Part shown: positions 10,896 through 57,245 of the stretch, piece after piece | How the letters are laid out: each line of letters opens with the position of its first letter | Position numbering within the stretch: position 1 is the first letter of the stretch | NCBI RefSeq assembly: GCF_040954645.1 | Contig: NC_092804.1 | Location: 43,429,753-43,493,752 of the forward strand | DNA from: Diabrotica undecimpunctata | Lineage: Eukaryota; Arthropoda; Insecta; Coleoptera; Chrysomelidae | Direction of reading: 5' to 3' | Length of the DNA stretch: 64,000 nucleotides | Notes under the pieces: generated by a model | Databases searched by the model: none | What the model saw: only the letters and a program-made list of their open reading frames with translations | Told to the model about the DNA's origin: nothing | Program-made: the position numbers and the translations under genes

Positions 10896-13350
10896 GGCCT
10901 TCAGGTACCTTCTTCTTCTTCTTCTAATGTCGCTAGAACCCTTTGTGAGTCTTGGCCTGCTTAACAATGTTCTTCCATTCTGCCCTGTCGGACACTTTCC
11001 TTCGCCACTGCCTGATGTCCAAGGTTTTAAGACCCCTCTCTACGTCGTCTATCCATCTTTTACGGGGTCTTCCTCTTGTTCTGTTTCCTTGGGGTTTCCA
11101 TCTCTGGACTACTTTTACAGCTCGATTATCTGGCATTCTTTCTAGGTGACCAAGCCAGTTTAGTCTTTGTAACTTAAAAATCTGACGATATCTGCGCTCT
11201 GCATTAGTTCATCCAGCTCGTGGTTCATTTTAATTCTCCACGAACCATCGCTGCATTGGGTTGGTCCAAATATCTTCCTTAGTATTTTGCGCTCAAATAT
11301 TCTCAGTTGATTTTCATCAGTGGTTGAGAGGGTCCACGTTTCACATCCATATGTGACCACTGGTCTAATTACTGTTTTTTAGATTCTCAGCTTAGACTCA
11401 CGATTCAGTAACTTACTTTTCATTAAGTCTTTGTATGCATAAAAGCACTTATTACCGCTAAGAATCCGTCCTTGTATTTCGTGACTGATGTTGTTGTCAT
11501 TTATTATTGAGCCTAGGTAGGGAAACGTGGAGGCATATTTGTAGGTATGGTTGTCTACCTTCAGATTCTCATGTTCATTCGATTTTGTGCACTCCATATA
11601 TTTTGTTTTGCTTTCATTTATATATAGACCAAACGTAGCAGTTTCTCGTTTCAGTTCTATAACTTTTTCGCTTAATACCCTTTTGTTGCGGCTTATTATG
11701 GCAACATCATCCGCATATTTGCATAGATCTTGTATTAATACAGCCGTTTATATCCAGTTTTCTAACAACAGCTTCTAAAGTTAGATTAAAAAGTGTTGTT
11801 GATAAGGCATCCCCTTGTCTAACTCCATTCTCAATATCAAAGGCCTGCGTCATATCTCCATCTATTCTCACCATAGCTTTGGAACCCTCCAGAGTCATTC
11901 ATATAAGTTTAACCAACTTATTGGGTATCCCTAACATAGATAGTTACTTTAACATCTTTTGTCGATCTACTCCATCAAACCCCTGTTTGAAATCGATATA
12001 CAAGTTGTAAATAGGTACGTTATATTTAACCCCTTTTTTCATGTATACCTCTTAACATATTATGTATTTGGTCTATAGTTGACCTCTTTGGTCTGAATCC
12101 AGATTGGTATTCACCAATATTCTCATCCGAAAACGATTCCAGGCGGCTGTATATAATTCCTGATATCTTGTAGATGACATTTAAAACTGTTATGCCCCTA
12201 TAATTTTTGCGAGTCGTTTGTCTCCCCCTTTGTACATAGGAAGTATCATTTATACTTTCCAATCTTCTGGGATGACTTATAGTGTCCATATGCGGTCGAT
12301 TAGTTTATGGATACATATATGGATAGTCTATAGTTGACCTCTTTGGTCTGAAGCCAGATTGGTATTCACCAATATTCTCATCCGAAAACGATTCCAGGCG
12401 GCTGTATATAATTCCTGATATCTTGTAGATGACATTTAAAACTGTTATGCCCCTATAATTTTTGCGAGTCGTTTGTCTCCCCCTTTGTACATAGGAAGTA
12501 TCATTTATACTTTCCAATCTTCTGGGATGACTTATAGTGTCCATATGCGGTCGATTAGTTTATGGATACGCCTCCATAGCGCATGTCCACCATTCTTTAT
12601 CAGTTCTGCAGTTATTTCATCTGTGCCAGGTGCTTTGTTATTTTTTAGATGTTTTATGACGTTTATCGTTTCTTCCAATGTTGGTTGCTCAACTAGCAGT
12701 TCTGCTGTGTGGTGAATTATCTCTTCATCTTCGTTTTGTTCTTTTTCTGGGTTTAACAGCTCTTGAAAATGCTCCTTCCACCTTTTCATTATTTCCTCTT
12801 TCTCGCTGATAATTGCCCCATTTTTGTCCTTGTAAACTGTTGATCTTGTTATGTATCCTTGGGTGTATAGCTTGGTTTCCTTGTAAAATTTTCTAGTCTC
12901 TCTTCTGTTATTATAATCTGTAATTTGTTGTATTTTTCTATTCAACATTTTTCTCTTTTTCCTTCTGCATATTTTCTTTGCATCTTTTCTGAGTTTTTCA
13001 TATGCCTTTCTATTCGATCGGGAATCCCTTTGTAGACATTTCTGTCTAGCTATATTTTTGCTATTTATTACTTGTTGGCAATCTTGGTCAAACCATTCCC
13101 CGTTTCTTTTTCTTGAGGTTTCACCTAATGTTTCCTTTGCCATATTTGTAATTGTCGTTTGGATGATATTACATTCTTCTTCAATGTTGTTTTGTTCTCC
13201 TCTTTCATTTAATATTACTTTTATTTTCTGCTGGTACTCATTCTTCTTTTTAGGATTTTTAAACATATATGTATTCCATTTTCTTTGTTTGGCGCCTTTC
13301 TCTTTTCTTACCATTGATATTCTTTGTTTTATCTTCGGCCTTCAGGTACC
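10896..13350 (-). mobile_element. LINE insertion with 14-bp target duplication
   Basis: GGCCTTCAGGTACC occurs at 10896-10909 and again at 13337-13350. Between them lies a minus-strand LINE ending in a (GAA)n tail (read as TTC repeats at 10910-10923). Minus-strand coding blocks in order are a 260-residue stretch (13314-12532) including the RT entry motif NNKAPGTDEITAELI, then NYRGITVLNVIYKI and FRPKRSTIDQ (12460-12050). GVRQGDALSTTLFNL (11860-11810), YGCETWTLSTTDENQLRIFERKILRKIFGP (11350-11260) and GNRTRGRPRKRWIDDVERGLK (11090-11020) follow. The element is RTE-like, 5'-truncated within or after the endonuclease, and carries frameshifts and an internal duplication. Confidence 0.93.
12071..12569. 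repeat. Tandem duplication inside the LINE reverse transcriptase
   Basis: The segment 12071-12314 is repeated almost without change at 12326-12569. The period is 255 bp, with an 11-bp linker ATATATGGATA and an aatcc/aagcc difference near each copy's start. Each copy encodes NYRGITVLNVIYKI through FRPKRSTID, so the RT fingers region is present twice. The near-identity suggests it happened recently. Confidence 0.95.
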
Positions 13351-13583
13351 AGCATACTTTAAATCAGGATTTTAAGCTTTCGATGTGTGCTATGGGTAAT
13401 GCACAAGGACGTCGATCTTTTCAGCTCTCCAAATTGAACATATTAATGACACTATACTACCAATTACGGATGCCAAATATAAAAATCTGCTTAGCCTCTT
13501 GGACTACATTCCCTTATGTCACTACTCTACTGGAGATGCAAAAACTGGAATCAGCTGCCGTATTAATTTTAGATAATAATTAA

Positions 13584-14386
13584 CCGTTTTACTAGTAACA
13601 TTTATCAACAATATGTACCGATTCAACTACATTTTTTCAATAATTAAAGGTTATAGTAAGAGTAATAATATCCATTAATATTTTTATCATTTTACAGAAC
13701 ATTGTAGACTAGACATATTTTGGATTTTATATGACTCATATAATTTATAAAACTCAAAACAATTTTCAAGTTGATTATCTCATGGACCGCACTGAGACTA
13801 TGCACTGAGACCGTTTTACGTCTGACCCCCTCAATTATTAACTATTTTTAAATCGATCGCATCTTATAGGATATATACAGCCAAAAAAAAAACAGTGACT
13901 AATTCACGATTTAGAAAAACTTGGCAATTATAAAAAGATAATTCAAGAACTAAAACTTACTTGACGAAAATTTAAAATTCAATACAACATACCTATTATC
14001 TAAATTATAATAAATCTAATGTATATAAATAATCTAATCTAATAAACGTAATGCATGGAGAAATTTTTGTAAAACTTTGTAAAACAAAAATACAACAATA
14101 AAAAATATGTGCAATCAAACCAAACGTTTACAAAACACCGTAACACAACAATTAAATCAGTGATCGAAGGAGAATAGGTTGAGAACTTTTTAAGAAAATT
14201 ATGTCCAGATAATATAAACTCCTAGATCGCTAGTTGAGCATTTTAATGATGTAAAATAACTTATTCTGGAAAATGATTTATATATCCAGTAAAATATTAA
14301 TATACCTGGCTATAATTTTGAGCGAGTCGATAGGACACCGGTGAGGGTGTAAATTTACATAAAATATAGTATAAATTATATTCTGA
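13584..14386. other. No gene recognised
   Basis: AT-rich sequence between the transposon C-terminus and a LINE fragment. No domains, RNA genes or clear repeats were identified. Confidence 0.55.
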
Positions 14387-14951
14387 TTGAGTCAACGAAA
14401 GAAATTCAACAGAGCTCTTGGTGTTTTATATAATCATTATGGAGCATTTTATAAAAGTTTCTTTGGAGTTCTTGATACAGTTTTACCATCAGTACTGCCA
14501 AATGTAGATCATGTAGGTACTCTGGGCGATTTTATTGTTGATCTGTTAAATACTAATAATAATTCCACACAGTTAATTACAGATATATTAGATCTTAGGT
14601 CTTGGACTGAATCAGATGATAAATCAAATAATAAAAATTTTGTCTATTACAAAAAAATATATTACTAGTCAGAATCTCAATCACTTAAATTGCAGTCAAT
14701 TTAAATCAGATCTGCAATCTACACCATGGAGAATAATATATGAATTACCAGGTATAGGCAGTATAATTGATGTTATCTTTTATAATATTACTCTACTTGA
14801 CATTCATGTTCTATATCGAAATTTCATATTCTCGAAGGAATATGCTCCATGGTTAACTGGTGCTATTAGACAATTAATTAAAAATAAATCAATAGAATCT
14901 TTGTCTGTCTTCAGACTTTACTCACTTCAAACTTACTTTTTCACCAAGTAA
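14387..14951 (+). pseudogene. LINE endonuclease-region fragment
   Basis: Two overlapping frames encode 'PNVDHVGTLGDFIVDLLN...STQLITDIL' (14495-14600) and then 'APWLTGAIRQLIKNKSIESLSVFR' (14835-14920). LGDF-VDLLN matches the GDFN motif of the apurinic-type endonuclease of Jockey/CR1-like LINEs, where Asn is catalytic; here it is Ile. APWLT-IR-L-K matches the linker between endonuclease and RT. A frameshift near 14640 joins them. No RT follows. Confidence 0.65.
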
Positions 14952-15010
14952 CAAAAAACAAAATTTGTTTACACAAAAACAAAACAAAATTTAATAATGT
15001 TATGTATTTT
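14936..15010. repeat. Segment shared with the Penelope-like element at 45785
   Basis: The 19-mer AAGTAACAAAAAACAAAAT, followed by TTGTTTA, occurs here (from about 14947) and again from about 45798. Weaker similarity runs for about 60 bp, so the two are homologous repeats. It begins exactly where the LINE endonuclease fragment ends. Confidence 0.8.
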
Positions 15011-15595
15011 CTTAACAATATGAACAATTTTCATTTTGGTAAAATAAAATATTTCTAATATTTTAGGAGATACAATCATTTAAACAATTAAATTGTTAAT
15101 AACAATAAATTATTTGACGGGTTTTCAGCCTAGTACCCTCGAAAAGTCGAATCTACGCACCAAAAAACATAAAAAACGTCAAGGTACCGAAGGGACATGA
15201 AAGTGAATACTCAACCTCCTCCCTGAGTCCTAGATTAACAAACAATAACAACAATTATTGATATACATAAATAAAATATGCCTCTTCTATAAATTGCTTT
15301 GCCTTACAATATTGAACTAAAATAATCAAGTCTTAAATAGCGTTACAAATAGTTTATAAATAATTCAACCTGAAGGTCAAAACGTTTAAATTATACCTAA
15401 AAGTGGTCATCGTGATCGAATCATTTTTCGACTACGTCACTATTCTATCAATGCAAGAAGTCCTATCGGATGAAGATAAACAGAAAATATTTCTATGTTT
15501 ATTATTTATCCTTATCAATCTTCCAATGGCGTCCACATTGTACAAATATTTTTCACTTACGTCTGTATCACTATTCTGGACTGCTCAGAAACGCC
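15011..15595. other. No gene recognised
   Basis: Mostly AT-rich. A GC-richer patch at 15118-15235 contains CCTCGAAAAGTCGAATCTAC and is unassigned. Confidence 0.5.
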
Positions 15596-16097
15596 GCACA
15601 ATTCAGTGGCGGATCCAGAAATTTTTGTCAGGGGGGCATAGATCTTAAGGGTGATTTTGATATAGGATTTAGATTTTTGCACCTTTACGATTGATATGAT
15701 TTGTGCCTCATCTAAGGGAATCATTTTCTCAATAATTATTTTAGGCGATATATTAAACCAATGAGAAGTTATTAAAACACAAATAGGTACCTTACGGGCG
15801 CAAAGAAGGGTACAATATTAAGGGGTCTTAAACTTAAACAAAAAAAGAAATAATTTAAACCCACATACTCTATGACAGTAAAATCAAGTGTACAAGACTA
15901 AACTAAAGGAAAGTTATTAAAATATAAATACTAAAAAATCAAAGACTGTCAATTTAAACTAGGTATTTTAAAGACAATTAATTTAAACCCACCTATCCTA
16001 TAGCTACAAAATCAAGAACAAACCAAGGATAAATAAGTATAAACCAAAGTTAAGTAATTTAAATGCAATAACTCTTTGTAAGTGTAAACATTAATGA

Positions 16098-16570
16098 ATG
16101 TATTTAACATTCCTAATAAACTCTATCTTATCGTTGGATATCCGATATCAATTTGTAAAAACATTCATTTATTCCTTATTGCTATACGAAGTGGAAACAT
16201 GGACTCTCGGAATTACAAGTATGAGGCGCATAGAAGCCTTTGAAATGTGTGTTTTTCGAAGAATGCTGAAGATTTCGTGGACAGAGCACGTGAACAATAA
16301 CGAGGTGCTGAGAAGAATGAGGACTGAGAGAGAACTCCTAAATATTGTAAACAACAGAAAAACGAGTTATCTAGGACATATTTACAGAGAAGAAAAATAT
16401 AACTTTCTACGACTCATAATGGAAAGGAAAGTAGAAGGAAGAGGTCCAGGAAGAAAAAAATGTTCCTAGCCGAAGAATGTAAGAGACTGGACAGGCATGG
16501 ACACACATTCGACACTAAGAACAGCTTAAGATAGAGAGCAATTTGTTGTAGTTATAGCCACCCTTCTGCA
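16098..16570 (+). pseudogene. LINE 3' end nested in the hAT element
   Basis: Encodes 'FIYSLLLYEVETWTLGITSMRRIEAFEM', then 'CVFRRMLKISWTEHVNNNEVLRRM' and 'RKTSYLGHIYREEKYNFLRLIMERKVEGRGPGRKK'. This is the post-RT domain of a LINE, with the fingers CETWTL, RRMLKI-W, LGH and EG-RGPGRRK. The frame closes at 16469, and later frame-shifted similarity runs to about 16560. It is 5'-truncated. Its target duplication was not found. Confidence 0.85.
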
Positions 16571-16624
16571 ATGATGAAGAAACCTTAAGAATAAGTGTAA
16601 ACAGCATTTTATTTAAAGTAATTT

Positions 16625-16940
16625 ATTCAACAAAAAATGAAATTCAACTGAAAGCGACGGAAAAGGATTTTTAAAGAAGAGCTGCAGGAAGATCTAGGAT
16701 CTAGGATAGAAGAGAAAGGATTACCAACGAACAACAAAGGAAATATTAAAATGGCAACCAGAAGGAAAGAGAAAACGAGGTAGACCGAGAAAAAGTTGGC
16801 AAAGTAGACAATCAATAAAGAACTGAGAGAGAGGTCCATAGAAGAAGACCTATGGAACAACCGGACTAAGTGTCGATTGGAAGTCGGAAAACGGCGGAGA
16901 ACGTTATAAACCGACAAGTAGTAGTAGTATTCAACAAAAA
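16625..16940 (+). mobile_element. Short 5'-truncated LINE 3' end with (GTA)n tail
   Basis: ATTCAACAAAAA flanks the insertion (16625-16636 and 16929-16940). The + strand reads LKWQPEGKRKRGRPRKSW (about 16748-16800), the usual LINE C-terminal motif, and ends in a GTAGTAGTA tail at 16919-16929. A second LINE family from its neighbour is likely, judging by the different tail. Confidence 0.85.
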
Positions 16941-17149
16941 TCATAATATAATTACGGAATAGTTATTTCTATAATTAGGCATATAATTAGGCTATAAGTG
17001 AGTAAAATATTCTTTACTCGGTATTTGAAATTTGTCTCACGAATTGTCAGCAACAGCCGGCAATGAGTGGTAAATAAAAGTTCAGTGATTAAAAGTACTA
17101 AAAGAATAAGATAAGTAAATATTATATAATTTTATAAAAATGTATTCTT

Positions 17150-17740
17150 TTCGCCTATCCGATTTAATAAATCACTCTATGATTTCATCAACATCTAGAG
17201 AAATTTCAGGATGCACATTGATGAGTGCTAAACCAGTTAACCTTTCTAGTTCTAAACAAAGTCTTTAGACGCTTAAGCGTAGAACGCTCTGTTGTTGCTG
17301 CACTGACTGGCAGTGTAATTAATATTTGCAGAAATATTCTGATATTTGGATACATATGAATATCGCAGTTTTCTAATACTTCTAAAAACAATCTGGAAGT
17401 TTTCCATTATTTTGCACGACTCTTTTCCACTTTTGAATCCACAGTGAAAACTCTTGTTCTACTGCGGAATATGCAGTAAGTAGTTGGTTTAATAATATTC
17501 TGGTGTCAACAATTTTTTTAATGCAACTTTATCTTCTGGTGTGTGATCAGTTTTAGGTAAAATGACTTGAAGATTAAATAGATTCATAACTTTCGGTGAA
17601 AGTCGTTCTTCTAAATCAGTTAAGATATTGTCTAAAAGGGGCAAATAAATGGATCTTCGGAAATATTCTTCGCAAGAGTTAGCAGATTGGTTTTGACGAC
17701 AGGTTTGACGAGAAACTATACGAGCCTCTGGCACTCAAAT
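17150..17740 (-). pseudogene. hAT transposase C-terminal half, frameshifted
   Basis: The minus strand gives 'YFRRSIYLPLLDNILTDLEERL' and 'KVMNLFNLQVILPK' (17690-17560). It then gives 'YPNIRIFLQILITLPVSAATTERS', followed by 'LKRLKTLFRTRK' and a split LNWFSTHQCA (17360-17210). LPVSAATTERSFSTLRRLK-LRS-M is the hAT C-terminal dimerisation (hATC) signature; here 'FS' is missing between ERS and TLKRLK. The N-terminal BED finger and first catalytic Asp are not visible. Related to the ZMYM/THAP-like hAT proteins of insects. Confidence 0.85.
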
Positions 17741-18038
17741 GAATTGACAAAATTTGAAAATCGCCTAACTCTGAATTCGTGGAAGTCTTAGTCGAGGTAT
17801 TACTGTATTTAGAATTGTTGATTTTTTTTAAAGAGCAATTTAAAAAGGCTTCCGTATAATTCTACACTTACCCCTAGAATAAATGAGTTTGAATCATTTC
17901 AACTCTTGACTTTCTGCTTATAGGGTTGATGGGTTTTAAATGATTTTTTTTAGGATTATTTGATTGATATTTAATTTTGTTTTGGGGGTGGTCTTGCCCC
18001 CTGTGACCCCCCCTCTTGGATCCACCACTGGCACAACT

Positions 18039-18603
18039 ACTGTTTAACCACTGGAAAAATTTCTAGGTGATCAGCTACAACCATATTATGCAGAGGATGC
18101 GGAAAATCTTAATCAATTATGACTTTGGCCAGGGAAGCATCCGATTAAAATTTAATTTTCCCACATTATTACTTTATAAAATATTACATAACAATTTTGG
18201 TGATTTTTTTACACAACATTAAAATTAAGAAAAATTTGCTTAAGGCATTGATGCTTGTATTTACTTCTTTCTACTTTATTAGTAAAAAAGGATTTTTCGA
18301 AATCGACGTCGATATGCAATGTTATTTTTTTATTTCAATTTAATAGTTATTATAATTTTTAAAAAATATATTGTTATTATACCTAAATATATTGTTAAAT
18401 TCTTTTAATCTATTTACAAAAAAGATATACCTACTAATAATAGATTATTGTGTAGGAAGTAGGAGTACATGACATGTCTACTTTAATTGAAATAAATTTA
18501 GAATGTTGAACATCGCATTTGAACAATTAAAAGAGTAGGTTAAAGCTCAATATGTGATCATTATCGAGATGTTTAAACACAGAAAGATTTAAAAAGTATC
18601 ATA
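18039..18603. other. Upstream flank of the ppk gene
   Basis: 565 bp between the hAT end and the ppk start codon, very AT-rich. An in-frame TAA at 18574-18576 lies 30 bp before ATG 18604, which supports that ATG as the start unless an upstream exon joins in between. I cannot point to a convincing TATA box or initiator. Confidence 0.5.
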
Positions 18604-54587
<35,984 letters not shown>

Positions 54588-54612
54588 ATTTTTTGTATAT
54601 TTCTTGCATTAT

Positions 54613-54618
54613 AATAAA
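54613..54618 (+). promoter_or_regulatory. Probable polyadenylation signal of the ppk gene
   Basis: AATAAA 26 bp after the stop codon. It is the first canonical signal downstream, and another AATAAA lies at about 54665. In so AT-rich a region the motif alone is weak evidence. Confidence 0.55.
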
Positions 54619-55904
54619 CATTTTTTAAGTAAATATAAAATTTTGTGTCGTTCTACTTACTATTTAATAAAGAAAGAGTATACATACATTAATAAGATCC
54701 TAACAATGGACATAATATTAATAAAAAATTATCATCATTTTAATCACAGTCATCACTATTTTTGTAGTTGTCCCTTTCCTTAACTTAAAACGAGAACCTA
54801 ACTTCTAAGTGGTTGATAATGAAAGACTCCGAATAATTAATCTTCGCCAAAGCAAGGTACAATTCGATATTGACCACAGTCAATATTACAAACATATATT
54901 TTACATATGTCTTGAAAATATATAAGTTCAAATGACTACTTAGCTATGTCGAGTATGTATGTCTAATACGCAGTGAGAGCGAGATGTGTCCTACCAAAGA
55001 CGAGAATGAGATTGTATAATTAGAGAGCGCGTGATGTGAGTGCCCTGCTAAGGACAAGAGAGATTATATTGTATACGGCATGCAGCATTTTATAGGGATT
55101 TTTAAAGCGATGGGAGATTTTACGATATTTTTTATGGCTTTCTAATTTGTGAATTCAAAAGCAATAAATGATCGACTATTAAAAAACCTCTATAGTGTAT
55201 TTTTATGTATGAGAGAGTAATAAAACAATAAATTATGTATGCAAATCCCTAAACTGTTGATACGGGTGACTCAATGAAAAACAGATATTTGTCAACAAGT
55301 TTACAGAAGTATATAGGAAAACAATTTTAAATTGAGTATGACCACCAGGTATAAAGGTTGGAGCAGAATAGAATACAATAGTTGTGAGGGTTACTAATCC
55401 CTAAATAAGGTTGCCAGTGTCGGAGTGATGGAGGTTAACAGGTACTAATGAATTTGCAAGAAATGTAAGATGTTTATTTTATTGGTTATATATAACCAAT
55501 AAAAGTTTAATAAGTACCTACCTATTTGCAAAATAAAGTTTAATTCTTTAGATAAAGTAAAACGTTTTATTTTATCTATTTTCAAAATAAAGTTTAATTC
55601 TTTGCCTTTTTGCAAAATAAAGTTTAATTCTTTAGATAAAATAAAACGTTTTATTTTATCTGAAATGAGTGCATTCCACGAAGTAAGGGTTTCAACAATC
55701 AAACATTTAATTCTTTAATTCCAGGAATCTACGACAGTAATTGACTAGATAATTACCTTCTAAACTTATTCCACAGAAAATGTGATAGTGGGTTTTTCCA
55801 TTTTGTATATAGGAAGGTCCAAGTGGCGTATTCAAAATTCTTAACAGTTCACTAAAAGTAGGTACTTCAGTTGCAAGGTGCAGTTTATTGTGTATACTAG
55901 TGTT
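54619..55904. other. Sequence between ppk and the DD82E gene
   Basis: No gene. Two diverged copies of a roughly 50-bp GA-rich segment occur at about 54975-55080. A tandem repeat with palindromes occurs at 55521-55661. This may include the 5' end of the DD82E transposon, but its terminal repeats were not found. Confidence 0.5.
55521..55661. repeat. AAAATAAAGTTTAATTCTTT tandem repeats with a 28-bp palindrome
   Basis: CAAAATAAAGTTTAATTCTTT-type units occur three times. Two are followed by a palindrome, AGATAAAATAAAAC joined to its reverse complement GTTTTATTTTATCT. The copy at 55634-55661 is perfect; the one near 55553 has one change. Confidence 0.92.
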
Positions 55905-57245
55905 ATGGAAAATTTGGAAGTGCCGTGTAAACGCCGAAAAATTGGTCCTCTAACAGTTAATGAAAAAACATTAATATTTAATTGTTTTAAATCATTTACA
56001 GACAAACGTTTATGTGAAAGTGTTGATGAGACCGTTGAGTTAGTTAGCAGTACACTTGGTGTTGGGAAATCTACGATTTACAGAGTTATTAAAGAAGAGA
56101 AATGTGGTAGTTTTCAAATGCCACGTAATGCTCCAGGGAAACCAAAATTTCAAATAGAATATCATTTTAAAGAAGGACTTCGACGGAAAGTGCATGAATT
56201 CTTCTTTAGACAAGAATTTCCAACATTGGATAAAGTTCTTGTCTCAGTTCGAGATGATAAGGATTACCCAGAAATGAGTCGAAGTACGTTATGGAAACTT
56301 TTAAAAGAAATAGGCTTCCGCTGGAAAAAGAATCCCAGAAAGTCTATTTTATTAGAAAGAAGCGATATTGTCATATGGAGAAGACATTTTCTAAGAACCA
56401 TAAAGGAAATGAGAAACCAAAAAAGAAAAATATTTTATCTTGATGAAACATGGATCAACGAGGGTCATACACCAAATAAATTTTGGCAGGATGAAACTGT
56501 TACAAGTCAAAGGCACGCTTTTGTAAATAACTTATCTACTGGTTTAAACCCACCATCAGGAAAGGGACGCAGGCTGATAATAGTACACATTGGCAGTTCA
56601 GACGGTTTTGTTGAAGGTGGTTTATTAACTTTTGAATCAACTCGTACCGGTGACTACCATGAAGACATGAACGCTGTTGTCTTTCAAGAATGGTTCGAAC
56701 AAATGATAGATCTTCTTCCTAAGAACTGTGTAATAGTAATGGATAATGCAAGTTATCACTCCAGACTTATAGAAGGACTGCCCACAACCAAGTGGTTAAA
56801 AAAAGACTTGCAGAATTGGCTGAGTTCAACAAATATTACGTACCATCCCGGATCTATAAGAAAGGAACTTTATTCGTTGTGTGCCCTTCATAAAGAAAAA
56901 TTTAAAAAATACGAAATTGATGAAATTGCCAAAAATCGTGGAATGACAGTACTTAGATCCCCACCATATCATTGTGAATTAAACCCGATTGAACTGGTAT
57001 GGGCACAGATAAAGAGTGAAGTTTCAAGAAAAAATACCACTTTTAAAATTCATGATGTTAAACAGTTGTTTTTGGAGGCCGTAAATAATGTAAAACCTGA
57101 AAACTGGGAAAAGGCAGTAAATCACACTATTAAAGAAGAGGAAAAAATGTGGAAGCTGGACAATATTACTGATAAAATGATCGAGCCAGTTATTATAAAT
57201 CTTGGTTCTGAAAGTTCATCTTCTGAATCTGATTTGGATTTGTAA
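55905..57245 (+). CDS. Intact DD82E (Sailor-type) Tc1/mariner-related transposase, 446 aa
   Basis: Starts at ATG 55905 (the longer frame to 55878 has only a GTG) and stops at TAA 57243-57245. Domains: HTH region (residues 15-65, with LGVGKSTIYRVI) and a second DNA-binding-like segment (85-165, MSRSTLWKLLKEIGFRWKKN). The DDE core has Asp180 in KIFYLDETWINEG, Asp280 in CVIVMDNASYHS and Glu363 in SPPYHCELNPIELVWAQIK. There are 82 residues between Asp280 and Glu363, hence DD82E rather than DD34E/D. The tail is Ser/Asp-rich (SESSSSESDLDL). No stop or frameshift. From memory, DD82E elements have been described as the Sailor family. Terminal repeats were not located, so mobility is unproven. Confidence 0.9.
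   Translation: MENLEVPCKRRKIGPLTVNEKTLIFNCFKSFTDKRLCESVDETVELVSSTLGVGKSTIYRVIKEEKCGSFQMPRNAPGKPKFQIEYHFKEGLRRKVHEFFFRQEFPTLDKVLVSVRDDKDYPEMSRSTLWKLLKEIGFRWKKNPRKSILLERSDIVIWRRHFLRTIKEMRNQKRKIFYLDETWINEGHTPNKFWQDETVTSQRHAFVNNLSTGLNPPSGKGRRLIIVHIGSSDGFVEGGLLTFESTRTGDYHEDMNAVVFQEWFEQMIDLLPKNCVIVMDNASYHSRLIEGLPTTKWLKKDLQNWLSSTNITYHPGSIRKELYSLCALHKEKFKKYEIDEIAKNRGMTVLRSPPYHCELNPIELVWAQIKSEVSRKNTTFKIHDVKQLFLEAVNNVKPENWEKAVNHTIKEEEKMWKLDNITDKMIEPVIINLGSESSSSESDLDL

Larger units (their letters stand above)
9540..13583 (+). pseudogene. DDE-type transposon with SDSCGGQNKN motif, split by a LINE and a TA repeat
   Basis: Pieces in order form one recognisable insect transposase-like family. At 9760-9815 is VCKTFFLRTFDIS, and at 9846-10010 'PDKRGTKEPPNK...SHIKMFPKYHSHDSRKDN...YLLGDLNISKMYKL'. 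At 10069-10290 is 'YYRFIFNIEFNLKFHKPYSDTCSRCDNFQNL', with a CxxCD pair. At 10305-10400 is FDLQQTLPTPL then LRQLETYHFC, and at 10590-10680 is SDSCGGQNKNK. A C-terminal LSLLDYIPLCHYSTGD block at 13470-13540 follows. I recognise the family from many insect genomes but cannot name its superfamily with confidence. It is broken by stops, by a (TA)n tract near 10404 and by the LINE at 10910-13336. A minus-strand relative lies near 49400-50940. Confidence 0.7.
15596..18038 (-). mobile_element. hAT transposon with 8-bp target duplication, carrying nested LINE pieces
   Basis: The element starts CAGTGGCGGATCCAGAAAT at 15604 and ends with the near reverse complement TTGGATCCACCACTG at 18030. Flanks are GCACAATT (15596-15603) and GCACAACT (18031-18038), an 8-bp duplication with one change. 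These are classic insect hAT ends, with G-rich runs just inside (GGGGGGCA / TGCCCCC). The only transposase remnant is the C-terminal half on the minus strand. Two + strand LINE 3' ends have inserted between about 16090 and 16940. Confidence 0.92.

Noticed and set aside
13058..13583. ORFs on the + strand opposite the LINE
   Set aside because: Hydrophobic shadow frames of the Lys-rich LINE protein; only the end (13440-13583) overlaps real transposon sequence, in another frame.
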